Below are positions 21,652-30,438 of a stretch of 64,000 bases of DNA, in pieces. Within the stretch, counting starts at the first letter, position 1, and every line of letters starts with the position of its first letter. The position numbers were made by a program, and so were the translations under genes. The notes beneath the pieces are model-generated. The model saw only the letters and a program-made list of their open reading frames with translations, had not been told where the DNA came from and searched no databases. This stretch comes from Thermochromatium tepidum ATCC 43061. Lineage in GTDB: Bacteria > Pseudomonadota > Gammaproteobacteria > Chromatiales > Chromatiaceae. The stretch covers positions 1,039,501-1,103,500 of the forward strand of contig NZ_CP039268.1 of NCBI RefSeq assembly GCF_009664085.1, written 5' to 3'.

Positions 21652-21987
21652 ATGCCGATCTATGAATATCGTTGTGAACACTGCGATCATGAGCTGGAGC
21701 AGATGCAGAAGATCAGCGACCCGCCGCTGACCGACTGTCCGGCGTGCGGCCGTCCCACCCTCAAAAAACGGATCTCGGCGGCTGGTTTCCGCTTGAAGGG
21801 CAGCGGCTGGTACGAGACCGATTTCAAGAAATCCGGCGACAAAAAGAAAAATCTGCACGATGGCGGCGGTGAGAAGAAGGACTCGGCGGCCAAGTCGGAC
21901 AGCGCTGGCTCCAGCGCCACGGCCAAGAGCGATGCGCCCACCGGCACCTCGACGTCCAAGCCGGCCGCCAAGGACGCGGTCTTATAA
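21652..21987 (+). CDS. FmdB-family zinc-ribbon protein
   Basis: 111 residues. The first ~42 form the FmdB/CxxC_CXXC_SSSS putative regulatory zinc ribbon (PF09723): 'MPIYEYRCEHC' with C8-x2-C11 and C29-x2-C32, then 'KKRISAAGFRLKGSGWYETD'. The tail is Lys/Ser/Ala-rich and disordered. The biochemical function is unknown; homologues are often encoded just upstream of aspS, as here. Its ribosome-binding site (GGGAGAG, 21641-21647) lies 30-odd bases beyond the right end of the mini-element. Insertion of that element has therefore displaced its original promoter region. Confidence 0.9.
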   Translation: MPIYEYRCEHCDHELEQMQKISDPPLTDCPACGRPTLKKRISAAGFRLKGSGWYETDFKKSGDKKKNLHDGGGEKKDSAAKSDSAGSSATAKSDAPTGTSTSKPAAKDAVL

Positions 21988-22012
21988 GGGGCTCGACCAG
22001 TTTCGTTAATAG

Positions 22013-22040
22013 TTGAACTTTTTTGTGCGAATGTTATAAT
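22013..22040 (+). promoter_or_regulatory. Predicted strong sigma70 promoter at the left end of the IS607-like relic
   Basis: TTGAAC (22013-22018), a 16-base T-rich spacer, and a perfect TATAAT (22035-22040). It precedes the relic coding sequence by a few bases and fires toward aspS. It is likely the original transposase promoter and could now contribute read-through transcription into aspS, 525 bases downstream. Confidence 0.55.
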
Positions 22041-22046
22041 ATCTGC

Positions 22047-22356
22047 ATGTCTCGCAAGATGGTCATGCCTCCAAGAGGCCGCCGAGTTCTTAGGGGTGTG
22101 TCCTCAGACGCTGTCGGTGCGTGAGTGGACGTGTCCGGATTGCGGAAGTATCCACGACCGCGATGTGAACGCGGCGATCAATCTGAAAAAGGTGGCCGAG
22201 AGTTCGGCTGGCGGCTGCCAGCCCTTTCAGCGACAAGCTGATTGCTCGGTGACAGCCTGTGGAGAGGTGGGCTCTGGTCTTGGGCACGCTCAAGACGAAA
22301 CCGGCCTCTGCGAAGCAGGAAGTCAGCTTCATTCCTGTGTGAGCAGGAATGAGTAA
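22047..22356 (+). pseudogene. IS607-family relic: TnpA helix-turn-helix start fused to TnpB tail
   Basis: Translation gives '[14 protein letters not shown]', the MerR-like start of IS607 serine-transposase TnpA, running directly in frame into '[19 protein letters not shown]'. The latter is the zinc ribbon and RuvC-III end of TnpB, followed by the characteristic tail '[10 protein letters not shown]' and a stop at 22356. Almost all of tnpA and tnpB has been deleted between them. The presumed ATG at 22047 is out of frame with the TnpA segment by one base near 22065, so the open part begins at GTG 22096 or not at all. This is a dead element, distinct in family from the one upstream of fmdB. Confidence 0.75.
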
Positions 22357-22565
22357 GTCTGATGGAACGGCTATGTATCACCGCGCGGCTCGACGCCCAG
22401 GGGCTTGGGTGTCTTAATCGGCGTGGCCGCGAACAGATCCGGTTGGTTCGATGACTTCCCTTGCGCCAAGCCGTTGCGGCCAGTAATCTCTCACGCCTTT
22501 TCATGATGGCTCCGGCCCTGTTCCGCCGGGTCCGTCCACCTTGATTTAGACGGGGCGATAGAGCG
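22357..22565. other. aspS upstream region
   Basis: About 209 bases between the IS607-like relic and aspS. No gene is evident. The right end of the relic probably lies in the first 20-40 bases. GGGGCGATAGAG just ahead of 22566 supplies a modest ribosome-binding site for aspS. No clear sigma70 pair was recognised here. Confidence 0.4.
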
Positions 22566-24344
22566 ATGCGCACGCAGTATTGTGGGGATTTGAGCAGCCA
22601 GCATATCGGCCAGGAGGTCGTCCTCTGCGGCTGGGTGCAACGGCGGCGTGATCATGGCGGGGTCATCTTCATCGACCTGCGCGACCGCGAGGGTCTGGTT
22701 CAGGTCGTGTTCGATCCGGATCGTCCCGAGGTGTTCAAGCGTGCCGAACAGGTGCGCAGCGAATACGTGCTCAAGATTACCGGACGGGTGCGGGCGCGTC
22801 CTGCGGGCACGGCCAACCCGGATCTCGCGACCGGTGAGATCGAGGTTCTGGGAGCGGATCTGGAGATCCTCAACACCGCCGAGACCCCACCGATCCATCT
22901 CGACAGCCACGCCGCAGACGCCTCCGAGGAACTGCGTCTGCGCTATCGCTATCTGGACCTGCGCCGCCCCGAGATGCAGGCGCGTCTGCGCACCCGCAGC
23001 CGGGTCACCCAGGTGATGCGCCGTTTTCTCGACGCGCACGGTTTCCTTGACATCGAGACGCCCATCCTGACCAAATCGACCCCCGAGGGCGCGCGCGACT
23101 ATCTGGTGCCCAGTCGCACCCATCCGGGCGAGTTCTTCGCGCTCCCCCAGTCGCCCCAGCTCTTCAAACAGCTCCTGATGATGTCCGGGTTCGATCGCTA
23201 TTATCAGATCGCGCGCTGTTTCCGCGACGAGGATCTACGCGCCGATCGTCAGCCCGAGTTCACCCAACTCGACCTTGAGGTCTCGTTCATGGACGAGGAC
23301 GAGCTCATGGGCCTGATGGAGGCACTGATCCGGGAGCTGTTCCGCGCGGTGATCGGCGTTGAGCTGCCCGATCCCTTTCCGCGTCTGACCTATGCCGAGG
23401 CGATGCGCCGCTTTGGCTCCGATCGGCCCGATCTGCGCATCCCTCTGGAGCTGATCGATGTCGCTGATCTCATGGCGGGGGTGGAGTTCCAGGTCTTCGC
23501 CGGTCCGGCGGCGGATCCCGAGGGGCGCGTGGTCGCGCTGCGTCTGCCCAAGGGCGGTGCGCTCTCACGCAAAGAGATCGACGGCTATACCCAGTTCGTC
23601 GGCATCTATGGCGCCAAGGGTCTGGCCTACATCAAGGTCAACGAGTGGACGACCAAGGGGCGTGAGGGGCTGCAATCACCGATCCTCAAGTTCCTGCCCG
23701 ATGCAACGGTCGCGGGTATCATGAGCCGCACTGGCGCCGTGGATGGCGACCTGATCTTCTTCGGCGCCGACAAGGCGCGGGTCGTCAATGAATCGATGGG
23801 CGCCTTGCGCGTCAAGCTCGGCCAGGAGCTAGGGCTGCTTGACGGCGAATGGCGTCCGCTGTGGGTGGTCGATTTTCCCCTGTTCGAGCGCGACCCGGTC
23901 AATGGGCGTTGGGTGGCACTGCATCATCCCTTCACCGCCCCTAAGGAGGAGCACCTCGGCCTGCTGGAGAGCGATCCGGGCGCCTGTCTATCGCGCGCCT
24001 ATGACATGGTCTTGAATGGCACCGAACTCGGCGGCGGCTCGATCCGTATCCATCGCGACGCGGTGCAGCGTCAGGTGTTCAAGCTCCTCAACATCAGCGA
24101 TGAACAGGCCGAGGAGCGCTTCGGCTTCCTGCTCAAGGCGCTGCGCTTCGGCTGCCCGCCACATGGAGGACTCGCCTTCGGTCTGGATCGGCTGGTGATG
24201 CTGATGACGGGCGCAAGCTCCATCCGCGACGTCATGGCCTTCCCCAAGACCCAGACCGCGGCCTGTCTCCTCACCGATGCCCCCTCGACGGTCGACGAGG
24301 CCCAGCTCAAGGAACTGTCGCTGCGTCTGCGGACACGCGCTTGA
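22566..24344 (+). CDS. aspS: Aspartyl-tRNA synthetase
   Basis: 592-residue class IIb aminoacyl-tRNA synthetase of bacterial type. It has an N-terminal OB-fold anticodon-binding domain (~1-110, '[24 protein letters not shown]') and a catalytic core with motif 2 '[20 protein letters not shown]'. The bacterial GAD insertion lies at ~285-425, and motif 3 is '[14 protein letters not shown]' near the end. It charges tRNA-Asp. Whether it also charges tRNA-Asn (non-discriminating type) cannot be settled here. Its stop overlaps the TTG start of nudB by 4 bases, so the two are coupled. Confidence 0.97.
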   Translation: MRTQYCGDLSSQHIGQEVVLCGWVQRRRDHGGVIFIDLRDREGLVQVVFDPDRPEVFKRAEQVRSEYVLKITGRVRARPAGTANPDLATGEIEVLGADLEILNTAETPPIHLDSHAADASEELRLRYRYLDLRRPEMQARLRTRSRVTQVMRRFLDAHGFLDIETPILTKSTPEGARDYLVPSRTHPGEFFALPQSPQLFKQLLMMSGFDRYYQIARCFRDEDLRADRQPEFTQLDLEVSFMDEDELMGLMEALIRELFRAVIGVELPDPFPRLTYAEAMRRFGSDRPDLRIPLELIDVADLMAGVEFQVFAGPAADPEGRVVALRLPKGGALSRKEIDGYTQFVGIYGAKGLAYIKVNEWTTKGREGLQSPILKFLPDATVAGIMSRTGAVDGDLIFFGADKARVVNESMGALRVKLGQELGLLDGEWRPLWVVDFPLFERDPVNGRWVALHHPFTAPKEEHLGLLESDPGACLSRAYDMVLNGTELGGGSIRIHRDAVQRQVFKLLNISDEQAEERFGFLLKALRFGCPPHGGLAFGLDRLVMLMTGASSIRDVMAFPKTQTAACLLTDAPSTVDEAQLKELSLRLRTRA

Positions 24345-24793
24345 GCTTGGGCGAACACAAGCGGGCGCAGTCGGCGCTGGTCGTCGTCTGCACCCGTGGC
24401 GGTGAGTTCCTGCTGATGCGTCGTGCCTGGCCAGAGGGGTTCTGGCAGTCGGTCACGGGCAGTCTCGCGCCCGGCGAGACCCCCCGACACGCCGCCGCGC
24501 GCGAGGTCTGGGAAGAGACCGGACTGCGCGCCGGTGGGGCGCTGATCGATCTACGCTGGTCGGTACTGTTTCCGATCATCCCCGCCTGGCGTCATCGCTA
24601 TGCGCCCAATGTCTGCTTCAACCGCGAATATCGCTTCGCCCTGGTGCTGGATTCGCGGCGTCTGGTGCGGCTCAATCCGCGCGAGCATCTCGAATACCGC
24701 TGGCTCCCGGCACGCGAGGCGGTTGCGCTGGCCGGCTCCTGGACCAACCGCGAGACCATCCAAGCCGTCGAGGCCCATCGGGCCTGGCTTTGA
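24341..24793 (+). CDS. nudB: Dihydroneopterin triphosphate pyrophosphatase (Nudix)
   Basis: 150-residue Nudix hydrolase with the complete Nudix box '[20 protein letters not shown]' + 'TG' (GX5EX7REUXEEXGU). The position behind aspS, the length, and the 'W..VTGS' and 'NREYRFAL' features match NudB. NudB removes pyrophosphate from dihydroneopterin triphosphate in folate synthesis. It starts with TTG inside the aspS stop (TTGA overlap); a second in-frame TTG lies 6 bases on. Assignment to NudB rather than another Nudix family rests on these features and on the aspS neighbour. Confidence 0.85.
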   Translation: MSLGEHKRAQSALVVVCTRGGEFLLMRRAWPEGFWQSVTGSLAPGETPRHAAAREVWEETGLRAGGALIDLRWSVLFPIIPAWRHRYAPNVCFNREYRFALVLDSRRLVRLNPREHLEYRWLPAREAVALAGSWTNRETIQAVEAHRAWL

Positions 24794-24872
24794 GCCTTCA
24801 GGCAGTTGCCCCCATCTCCCGGCGACTGCCCAGCGCCTGACCCGATAACCCGCGAACCGTTCGACCCAATCC

Positions 24873-26672
24873 ATGCGCGACATCAAAGCCAACCTCGTCG
24901 ATCGACCCGCCACCCGTAATCTGATCGCGCTCAAGCGGCTGCTCCAGTTCGCCTGGCCCTATCGCCGACGGCTGGCGCTAGCGCTCGGTGCCCTCTTGAT
25001 CGCCGCTGGTTCGGTGCTCGCCTTCGGTCAGGTGATCCGGGTGGTGGTCGATTCGGGGCTCGGGACGGGATCGGCGGCGGCGCTCGATCGTGCGTTGCTG
25101 CTGTTTCTGTTCGTGGTCGGGGTCACCGCCGGGGCCATCCTCGTGCGTAGCTATCTTCTCAACTGGCTTGGCGAGCGGGTGGTGGCCGACATCCGTCAGG
25201 CCGTCTTCGAACGGGTGCTGGCCTTGGATGTCGCCTTTTTTGAGACCACGCGCACCGGCGAGGTCATTTCGCGGTTGACCAGCGACACGGCCATTCTGCA
25301 AGTGGTGGTCGGCTCGACCCTGGCGATGGCGATCCGCACCCTGCTTTTAATCCTCGGTGGGGTGTTAATGCTCTTGATCACCAGTCCGGAGCTGACCGGA
25401 CTGGTCCTGGCCGGTCTGCCGATCGTCATCGTCCCGGTCTGGGTCATCGGGCGGCGCGTGCGCCGGCTGTCGCGCGCCAGTCAGGATCGTATCGCCGACG
25501 TCGGCGCCTATGTCGATGAGGTCATCCATGGTATCCGCACCGTGCAGTCCTTCTGTCACGAGCCGATCGATAGCCGCCGCTACGCCGCTCAGGTCGAAGC
25601 GGCGTTCGAGGTGGCCATGCACCGGTCGCTAGCGAGCGCGCTGCTGTCCGCGATCGCGACCCTGCTGACCTTTGGGGCCATCGGCGTGGTGCTCTGGATC
25701 GGGGGACATCGGGTGCTGGAAGGCACCCTGAGCGGCGGCGAGCTGTCGGCCTTTCTGTTCTATGCCATCGTGGTCGCTGGGGCCGTGGGATCTTTGAGCG
25801 ACCTCATCGGGCAACTGTTACGCGGTGCCGGGGCCAGCGAGCGGCTGATCGAGCTCCTGGAGACCCAGCCGGCGATCCTGCCGCCCGCCGTGCCCGAGCC
25901 CCTGCCCAAACCGGGGCGCGGTCGGATTGAGCTGCGCGCAGTGCGCTTCGTCTATCCCTCGCGTCCGGATACACCAGCGCTCGACGGGCTGGATCTGACT
26001 ATCGAGTCGGGCGAGCGAGTGGCGCTGGTTGGTCCTTCGGGGGCGGGCAAATCGACCCTGTTTCAGCTCCTGCTGCGCTTTTATGATCCGAGCGAGGGGA
26101 GCGTGCTGTTCGATGGGGTCGATCTGCGCCGGGTCGCTCTGCACGACCTGCGCCGCCGCATCGCCCTGGTCCCTCAGGATCCAGTGATCTTTGCGACTAG
26201 CGTCTGGGAGAACATCCGCTATGGTCTGGAAGGCGCGAGCGACGCGGACGTGCGCCGCGCCGCCGAGGCGGCCCATGCGCTCGAGTTCATCGAACGGCTC
26301 CCCCAGGGGTTCGACGCCCAGCTGGGCGAGCGCGGGGTGCGGCTGTCGGGCGGTGAGCGTCAGCGCATCGCCATCGCCCGCGCCTTGTTGCGCGATCCGG
26401 CCCTGTTGCTGCTCGACGAGGCCACGAGTGCGCTCGATGCCGAGAGCGAGCGGCTGGTCCAGCAGGCACTCGAAGCCCTGATGCAGGGACGTACCAGCCT
26501 CGTCATCGCCCATCGTCTGGCCACGGTGCGCACCGCCGATCGGATCCTGGTGATCGACCGGGGGCGAATCATCGCCTCGGGTCGGCATGATGAGCTCCTG
26601 GCCCAGGGTGGACTCTATGCCCGGCTGGCAGCGCTCCAGTTCCAGGATCTCGCCGAAAGGCCACAGCCCTAG
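24873..26672 (+). CDS. ABC-type exporter, fused membrane and ATPase domains (MsbA-like)
   Basis: 599-residue half-transporter that works as a homodimer in the inner membrane. Six transmembrane helices (~30-330, type I ABC exporter, PF00664) carry the family motif 'RTGEVISRLTSDT'. The nucleotide-binding domain (~350-590) has Walker A 'GPSGAGKST' (~388), signature 'LSGGERQR' (~491), Walker B 'LLLLDEATSALD' and the switch 'AHRLATV'. It is closest in appearance to the ABC_msbA-like multidrug/lipid exporters found next to aspS or in lipid gene clusters. The substrate is unknown. It is not obviously the essential MsbA, which usually neighbours lpxK. Confidence 0.88.
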   Translation: MRDIKANLVDRPATRNLIALKRLLQFAWPYRRRLALALGALLIAAGSVLAFGQVIRVVVDSGLGTGSAAALDRALLLFLFVVGVTAGAILVRSYLLNWLGERVVADIRQAVFERVLALDVAFFETTRTGEVISRLTSDTAILQVVVGSTLAMAIRTLLLILGGVLMLLITSPELTGLVLAGLPIVIVPVWVIGRRVRRLSRASQDRIADVGAYVDEVIHGIRTVQSFCHEPIDSRRYAAQVEAAFEVAMHRSLASALLSAIATLLTFGAIGVVLWIGGHRVLEGTLSGGELSAFLFYAIVVAGAVGSLSDLIGQLLRGAGASERLIELLETQPAILPPAVPEPLPKPGRGRIELRAVRFVYPSRPDTPALDGLDLTIESGERVALVGPSGAGKSTLFQLLLRFYDPSEGSVLFDGVDLRRVALHDLRRRIALVPQDPVIFATSVWENIRYGLEGASDADVRRAAEAAHALEFIERLPQGFDAQLGERGVRLSGGERQRIAIARALLRDPALLLLDEATSALDAESERLVQQALEALMQGRTSLVIAHRLATVRTADRILVIDRGRIIASGRHDELLAQGGLYARLAALQFQDLAERPQP

Positions 26673-26772
26673 TCGAGTCCCATGCGTCAGAATTAAGGGC
26701 AGCTGGTATCGAGTAAACCCTGACTGAATCCAGGTGAGTCGTGATTAAGTCGCCACAACAGAGCGGATTGCC

Positions 26773-27264
26773 ATGAGTACTAAAAATAACCCGGTCCGGA
26801 TCCTGTTTGTCTGCATGGGGAATATCTGTCGATCGCCCACCGCGCACGGTGTGTTCCGGCAGCTGGTGAACGACGAAGGTCTGGCGCACCGTATCGAGAT
26901 CGACTCGGCCGGTACCCATGCCTATCACATCGGTGAGCCGCCAGATCGACGCGCGCTCGACACGGCGCGCATGCACGGCATCGATATCAGTGATTTGCGC
27001 GCTCGGCTGGTGGGGCCGGACGACTTTCGAGACTTCGATTATGTGTTGGCGATGGACCGCGACAACTACGAGTATCTGGCGCGCCTCTGTCCCAAGGGAC
27101 TGGAGGAGCGGCTCAGGCTGTTCATGGACTTCGCGCCCGAGCTAGGCATCCGCGAGGTACCAGACCCCTACTATGGCGGTCAGCGCGGTTTCGAGCAGGT
27201 GTTCGACATGATCGAGGCGGCGGCGCGCGGGCTACTGCTGGACGTCAAGAATCGCCATCTCTGA
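26773..27264 (+). CDS. Low-molecular-weight protein tyrosine phosphatase
   Basis: 163 residues, LMW-PTP family (PF01451). The P-loop C14-x5-R20 ('VCMGNICRSP') is at the N-terminus. The general-acid aspartate lies in 'VPDPYYGG' (~134), as in eukaryotic-type and YfkJ-like members rather than only Wzb types. It dephosphorylates phosphotyrosine or small phosphorylated substrates in the cytoplasm. It is monocistronic, and its 3' end overlaps the convergent deacetylase gene by 20 bases. The neighbouring surface-polysaccharide-type operon is compatible with a role in controlling a tyrosine kinase of exopolysaccharide export, but no such kinase is in the window. Confidence 0.92.
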   Translation: MSTKNNPVRILFVCMGNICRSPTAHGVFRQLVNDEGLAHRIEIDSAGTHAYHIGEPPDRRALDTARMHGIDISDLRARLVGPDDFRDFDYVLAMDRDNYEYLARLCPKGLEERLRLFMDFAPELGIREVPDPYYGGQRGFEQVFDMIEAAARGLLLDVKNRHL

Positions 27265-27988
27265 TGGCCTCATCCTCTGCGTCGAGCGCGTCATAGTCGG
27301 CGTAGTGCCGGAAACGGCGCAGATCGGCGTGTAGATCAGCGGCCAGCGCCAGTTCCGGATCATAGGGATGCACACCCAGGCGCAACCAACCGCGCGCCTG
27401 GGCGCGTGCACGGTTGTAGCGATTCCAGAGTCGAATGATCGGGATGCGCCAGGCGGCATCGGCCTCATAACCGAGCAGTGGCAGCGGATGAAAGCGCCCC
27501 GTTCGGGTGGCGATCACACCGCCGAAGACCTCACAATACTCGAACGGCAGCTCGACCAGTGCCGCGCGTGTCACCCGACCCAGGGCCCAGGCGGGCGGGA
27601 CATAGAGCCGGGGTGCGCCCAGTCCATGCGCACCGAACCAGTCATGGCAGCGGCGCATAAGCGCAAGTCGCCCAGACGTATCGAGCGTCAGGTGCTCGGC
27701 GACGTTGCGCGAAACGAAGCACGCATGGAGCCGGTGCCGGATCCCACCATAGCGCTCGACGCGATGGATCCAGCCATGTCCGGCCAGTTGATGCCCCCGT
27801 GCGGCATACTCCCTGAGCACCGCAAGCTGCGCCTCGCTCCAGTCCAGACCCGGGACCACCAGCAGCGTGATCGGATACACGCCCGCAGCCTCGAGCCATT
27901 CGACCAGAGGCTGCACGCGCGTCAGGGTGGCGGGCATGACGTCATGTACCGAGACTAGGGTACGGATCGCCGCAGGCACATCCATCAT
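27245..27988 (-). CDS. Polysaccharide deacetylase-like protein (DUF2334 type)
   Basis: 247 residues with the NodB-like/DUF2334 fold. 'TLVSVHDVMPATL' holds the early metal-binding HD pair. 'GHQLAGHGWIHR' supplies the H-x4-H-like metal motif, and 'LGVHPYDPE' the late histidine. Such proteins deacetylate N-acetylated sugars in polysaccharides or glycolipids. It has no signal peptide, so it would act in the cytoplasm on a precursor. The ATG at 27988 overlaps the stop of the glycosyltransferase gene (ATGA); a second ATG follows directly. As the last gene of a three-gene operon, it probably modifies the glycosyltransferase product. Confidence 0.8.
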   Translation of the reverse strand: MMDVPAAIRTLVSVHDVMPATLTRVQPLVEWLEAAGVYPITLLVVPGLDWSEAQLAVLREYAARGHQLAGHGWIHRVERYGGIRHRLHACFVSRNVAEHLTLDTSGRLALMRRCHDWFGAHGLGAPRLYVPPAWALGRVTRAALVELPFEYCEVFGGVIATRTGRFHPLPLLGYEADAAWRIPIIRLWNRYNRARAQARGWLRLGVHPYDPELALAADLHADLRRFRHYADYDALDAEDEAIRDGDS

Positions 27989-29121
27989 TCGGATTCCGGA
28001 GCGAGCATGCGGATCCAGTGACGCAGGTTGCTCGCGTTCAATGCGGCCGCCGCCGCCCGGGCCTGCTGGGCCCGTTGTTCGCGGACCTCGGGCGACAGGT
28101 CGCACAGTCGTTCCAGGGCCGCCGACAGGGATTCGCCCTCTTCGATCACGAACAGCCCCTGACTGAGCTGCTCCCAGCTCCGGATACCACAGGCCGGGGA
28201 GACCAGCACTGGGCGCGCCCGGGCCATGGCCTCGAGGGCGATGGTGCCGAAGGATTCGATCCGAGACGGCAGGATCAGCGCCTCGACGCTATCGATCAGA
28301 TCCAGGATCCGTTCCCGTCGCACCCAGCCGATGAGCCGCAGATTCGGGAGCCCAGCGGCCTGCGCCTCGAGCCAGCCCTTGAGCGGGCCATCGCCCGCGA
28401 TCAGAAATTCCAGGTCCGGCAGCGCGCGCGCCGCCGCGACGATCGCCTCAAGGTTCTTTTCTGGTGCCAGACGTCCGGCAAAGAGCACGCGCTCGACCCT
28501 AGGACGCAGCGGGGTCGGCGTGCGATCGAGGAAGCGTTTGGGGATGGGTGTGGCCATCAGTTCCAGCCGCTGGGCGCCGATCGCGCGTGCGACCTCCAGC
28601 ATCGACTCGGAATTGGCCAGCACCACCCGCCCGTGCTCGAACAGGTGTCGATGACAGGCGCGCAGATAGGCGTTGGCCAAGCGCCTGCCCAGCCCCCAGT
28701 GCGGAAACAGATCGGTCAGCGCCTCGAAGTGCGTATGGAAGCCCACCACGAGCTCGACCCCAAGCCGGCGCGCCAGATGCAGCCCGAACAGTCCGTAGGG
28801 GCCGGGCGTCGGCACCACGATCACCGTGGGGGCAAGCCGTTCCAGTCGCCGGCGGATGAAGGCCCGCGATGGCACCAGGATGCGCTGGGTCGGATCGCCC
28901 GGTAGTGGCAACGATAGACCACCATGCCAGCGCCCATTGTGATGACGCGGTGCAATCAGGGCCACCCGGGCCCCGGCCGCGCGCAGATGGTCGGCCAGAT
29001 CGCGGTAGTAGGCCCCAACGCCATTGCGCTCGGGTGCCGCGTCGGACAGGATGGCGACCCGCAGACCCACGGCCGAGGCCTCATCCACGGGCGTCGTGTC
29101 GGGTTCGGATCCGGTCAGCAT
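27985..29121 (-). CDS. Family 4 glycosyltransferase
   Basis: 378-residue GT-B glycosyltransferase. The N-terminal acceptor domain (PF13439-like) has the Gly-rich 'ERNGVGAYYRDLADHL'. The C-terminal GT4 donor domain has 'VLFAGRLAPEKNLEAI' and the E-x7-E nucleotide-sugar motif 'ESFGTIALEAM'. It resembles mannosyl/glucosyl-diacylglycerol-type transferases (MgtA/SQD2-like), which glycosylate diacylglycerol or phosphatidylinositol. The acceptor cannot be proved from sequence. It overlaps the sulfotransferase gene by 7 bases and the deacetylase gene by 4. Confidence 0.88.
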   Translation of the reverse strand: MLTGSEPDTTPVDEASAVGLRVAILSDAAPERNGVGAYYRDLADHLRAAGARVALIAPRHHNGRWHGGLSLPLPGDPTQRILVPSRAFIRRRLERLAPTVIVVPTPGPYGLFGLHLARRLGVELVVGFHTHFEALTDLFPHWGLGRRLANAYLRACHRHLFEHGRVVLANSESMLEVARAIGAQRLELMATPIPKRFLDRTPTPLRPRVERVLFAGRLAPEKNLEAIVAAARALPDLEFLIAGDGPLKGWLEAQAAGLPNLRLIGWVRRERILDLIDSVEALILPSRIESFGTIALEAMARARPVLVSPACGIRSWEQLSQGLFVIEEGESLSAALERLCDLSPEVREQRAQQARAAAAALNASNLRHWIRMLAPESE

Positions 29122-30311
29122 GTGGCGTCGGGTTCCAGGCTGGGTTCCGGGGCTTGGATGGCCCGTGCGGCAAGACGGACATAGAGTGCGCCGAGTTCGG
29201 CGACGATGTGTTGGATGTTTGGCCCGAAGTGCTCGGGCCGGTAGTCGTGGCCGCTGCGATAACGCCTGGAACGTTCGGTCTCGAGCCTCAGGATGCGACG
29301 GAAGTCGTCGCTCAGCTCCAGACCCAACTGGGCATGGACGCGCTCCAGGGTGGTGCCCAGGTCGCTATTGAGCGTCTGCATCGTCACCCAGGCGCAGCGC
29401 GACTCGGGCAGGGCAGCGAAGACCTGCTCCAGATGCCGGTAGTAAAACCCGAGTTGGGCGCTCAGACGCTCGGGCAGATCCGGGGCCACCGAGAGACTGT
29501 CAAACAGGGCCAACCCGGACTGGATCGAACTTAGCTGCGAAGGCAGGGTGCGCTCGGGTTCGCGCAGACAGAGGATGAAGCGGGCATCGGGGAATTCGGC
29601 GACCAGACTCCCGGCCAGGGGTGCAAAGGCGGCGTTCTTCGACAGCAGCCGTTTGTCGGGGCCATGGACATAGAGATGGCGTTGCAGACAGCCACGATAG
29701 AAGGCCAGCAGCCGACGACGCTCAGGCTCTGGCAGGTCGCGGTCGAAGGTGCCCAGGTGCCAGATGGACTCGGCGTGCGCCAGCGGCAGGACCAGGATGA
29801 AGCAGGCCAGCGCCGGCATCAGGGCGAAATAGTCCTCTTCTGGCGTATCGAGCCGCATCGGATGGACCGCATCCAGGCCGCTGAAGGCGTGTCGCTCCAG
29901 CCAGCCGATCAGACGCGCACCCGGGCGTCCGAGCAGGGCGTCGAGGCGCGCCAGCCCCAACCAGACATAGCGCGCGCTGATCGAGAGGGCGAACAGACAC
30001 TCCCAGGCGTGGAAGGTGGTGTAGCGCGCGTCCTGGGCCAGTACCTGATGCAGATAGGTGGTCCCACTGCGCGGGACCCCGAGCACGAACAGTGGTTCGC
30101 GGATCTGGACGCGGCGGTAGCCGGGAAAGAGGAGCTCGTCGAGCAGCAGACCCAGCCAGTGCAGCCCCTGGACCAGGGCAAACAGCGGCAGGAACAGCGT
30201 CATGACCAGCCGGCGCTTGCGACTCGGATGGGGCTGGCCGGGCGCGGGGACATAGGCCCGCCAGGCGATCGCGGCGAAGCGTTTCAGAGTGGCGAGCAGG
30301 AGTGACAACAT
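29115..30311 (-). CDS. Sulfotransferase family protein (PAPS-dependent)
   Basis: 398 residues, PF13469-type sulfotransferase. The 5'-phosphosulfate loop 'GVPRSGTTYLHQ' is at ~79-90, and the 3'-phosphate-binding region 'FPDARFILCLREPERTLPSQLS' is in the second half. A hydrophobic segment at ~36-60 may tether it to the membrane. It would transfer sulfate from PAPS to a hydroxyl of a glycolipid, sugar or small molecule. It is the first gene of a tightly overlapping operon with a GT4 glycosyltransferase and a deacetylase, suggesting a sulfated glycolipid or polysaccharide. The start at 30311 has a GAGGAG site; the longer frame to 30350 does not. Confidence 0.85.
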   Translation of the reverse strand: MLSLLLATLKRFAAIAWRAYVPAPGQPHPSRKRRLVMTLFLPLFALVQGLHWLGLLLDELLFPGYRRVQIREPLFVLGVPRSGTTYLHQVLAQDARYTTFHAWECLFALSISARYVWLGLARLDALLGRPGARLIGWLERHAFSGLDAVHPMRLDTPEEDYFALMPALACFILVLPLAHAESIWHLGTFDRDLPEPERRRLLAFYRGCLQRHLYVHGPDKRLLSKNAAFAPLAGSLVAEFPDARFILCLREPERTLPSQLSSIQSGLALFDSLSVAPDLPERLSAQLGFYYRHLEQVFAALPESRCAWVTMQTLNSDLGTTLERVHAQLGLELSDDFRRILRLETERSRRYRSGHDYRPEHFGPNIQHIVAELGALYVRLAARAIQAPEPSLEPDATC

Positions 30312-30438
30312 CGACGGCTCCTCGTGTTTTGCACGAAGCACGCCATCCAATCGCGTTGCGAATCCAAGGTCAAGGCGTCATTGGATCCGCTGGGGCGATC
30401 GGATGGCAGCGCGGGTCTTGGTGAGACGCCGAATCGTC

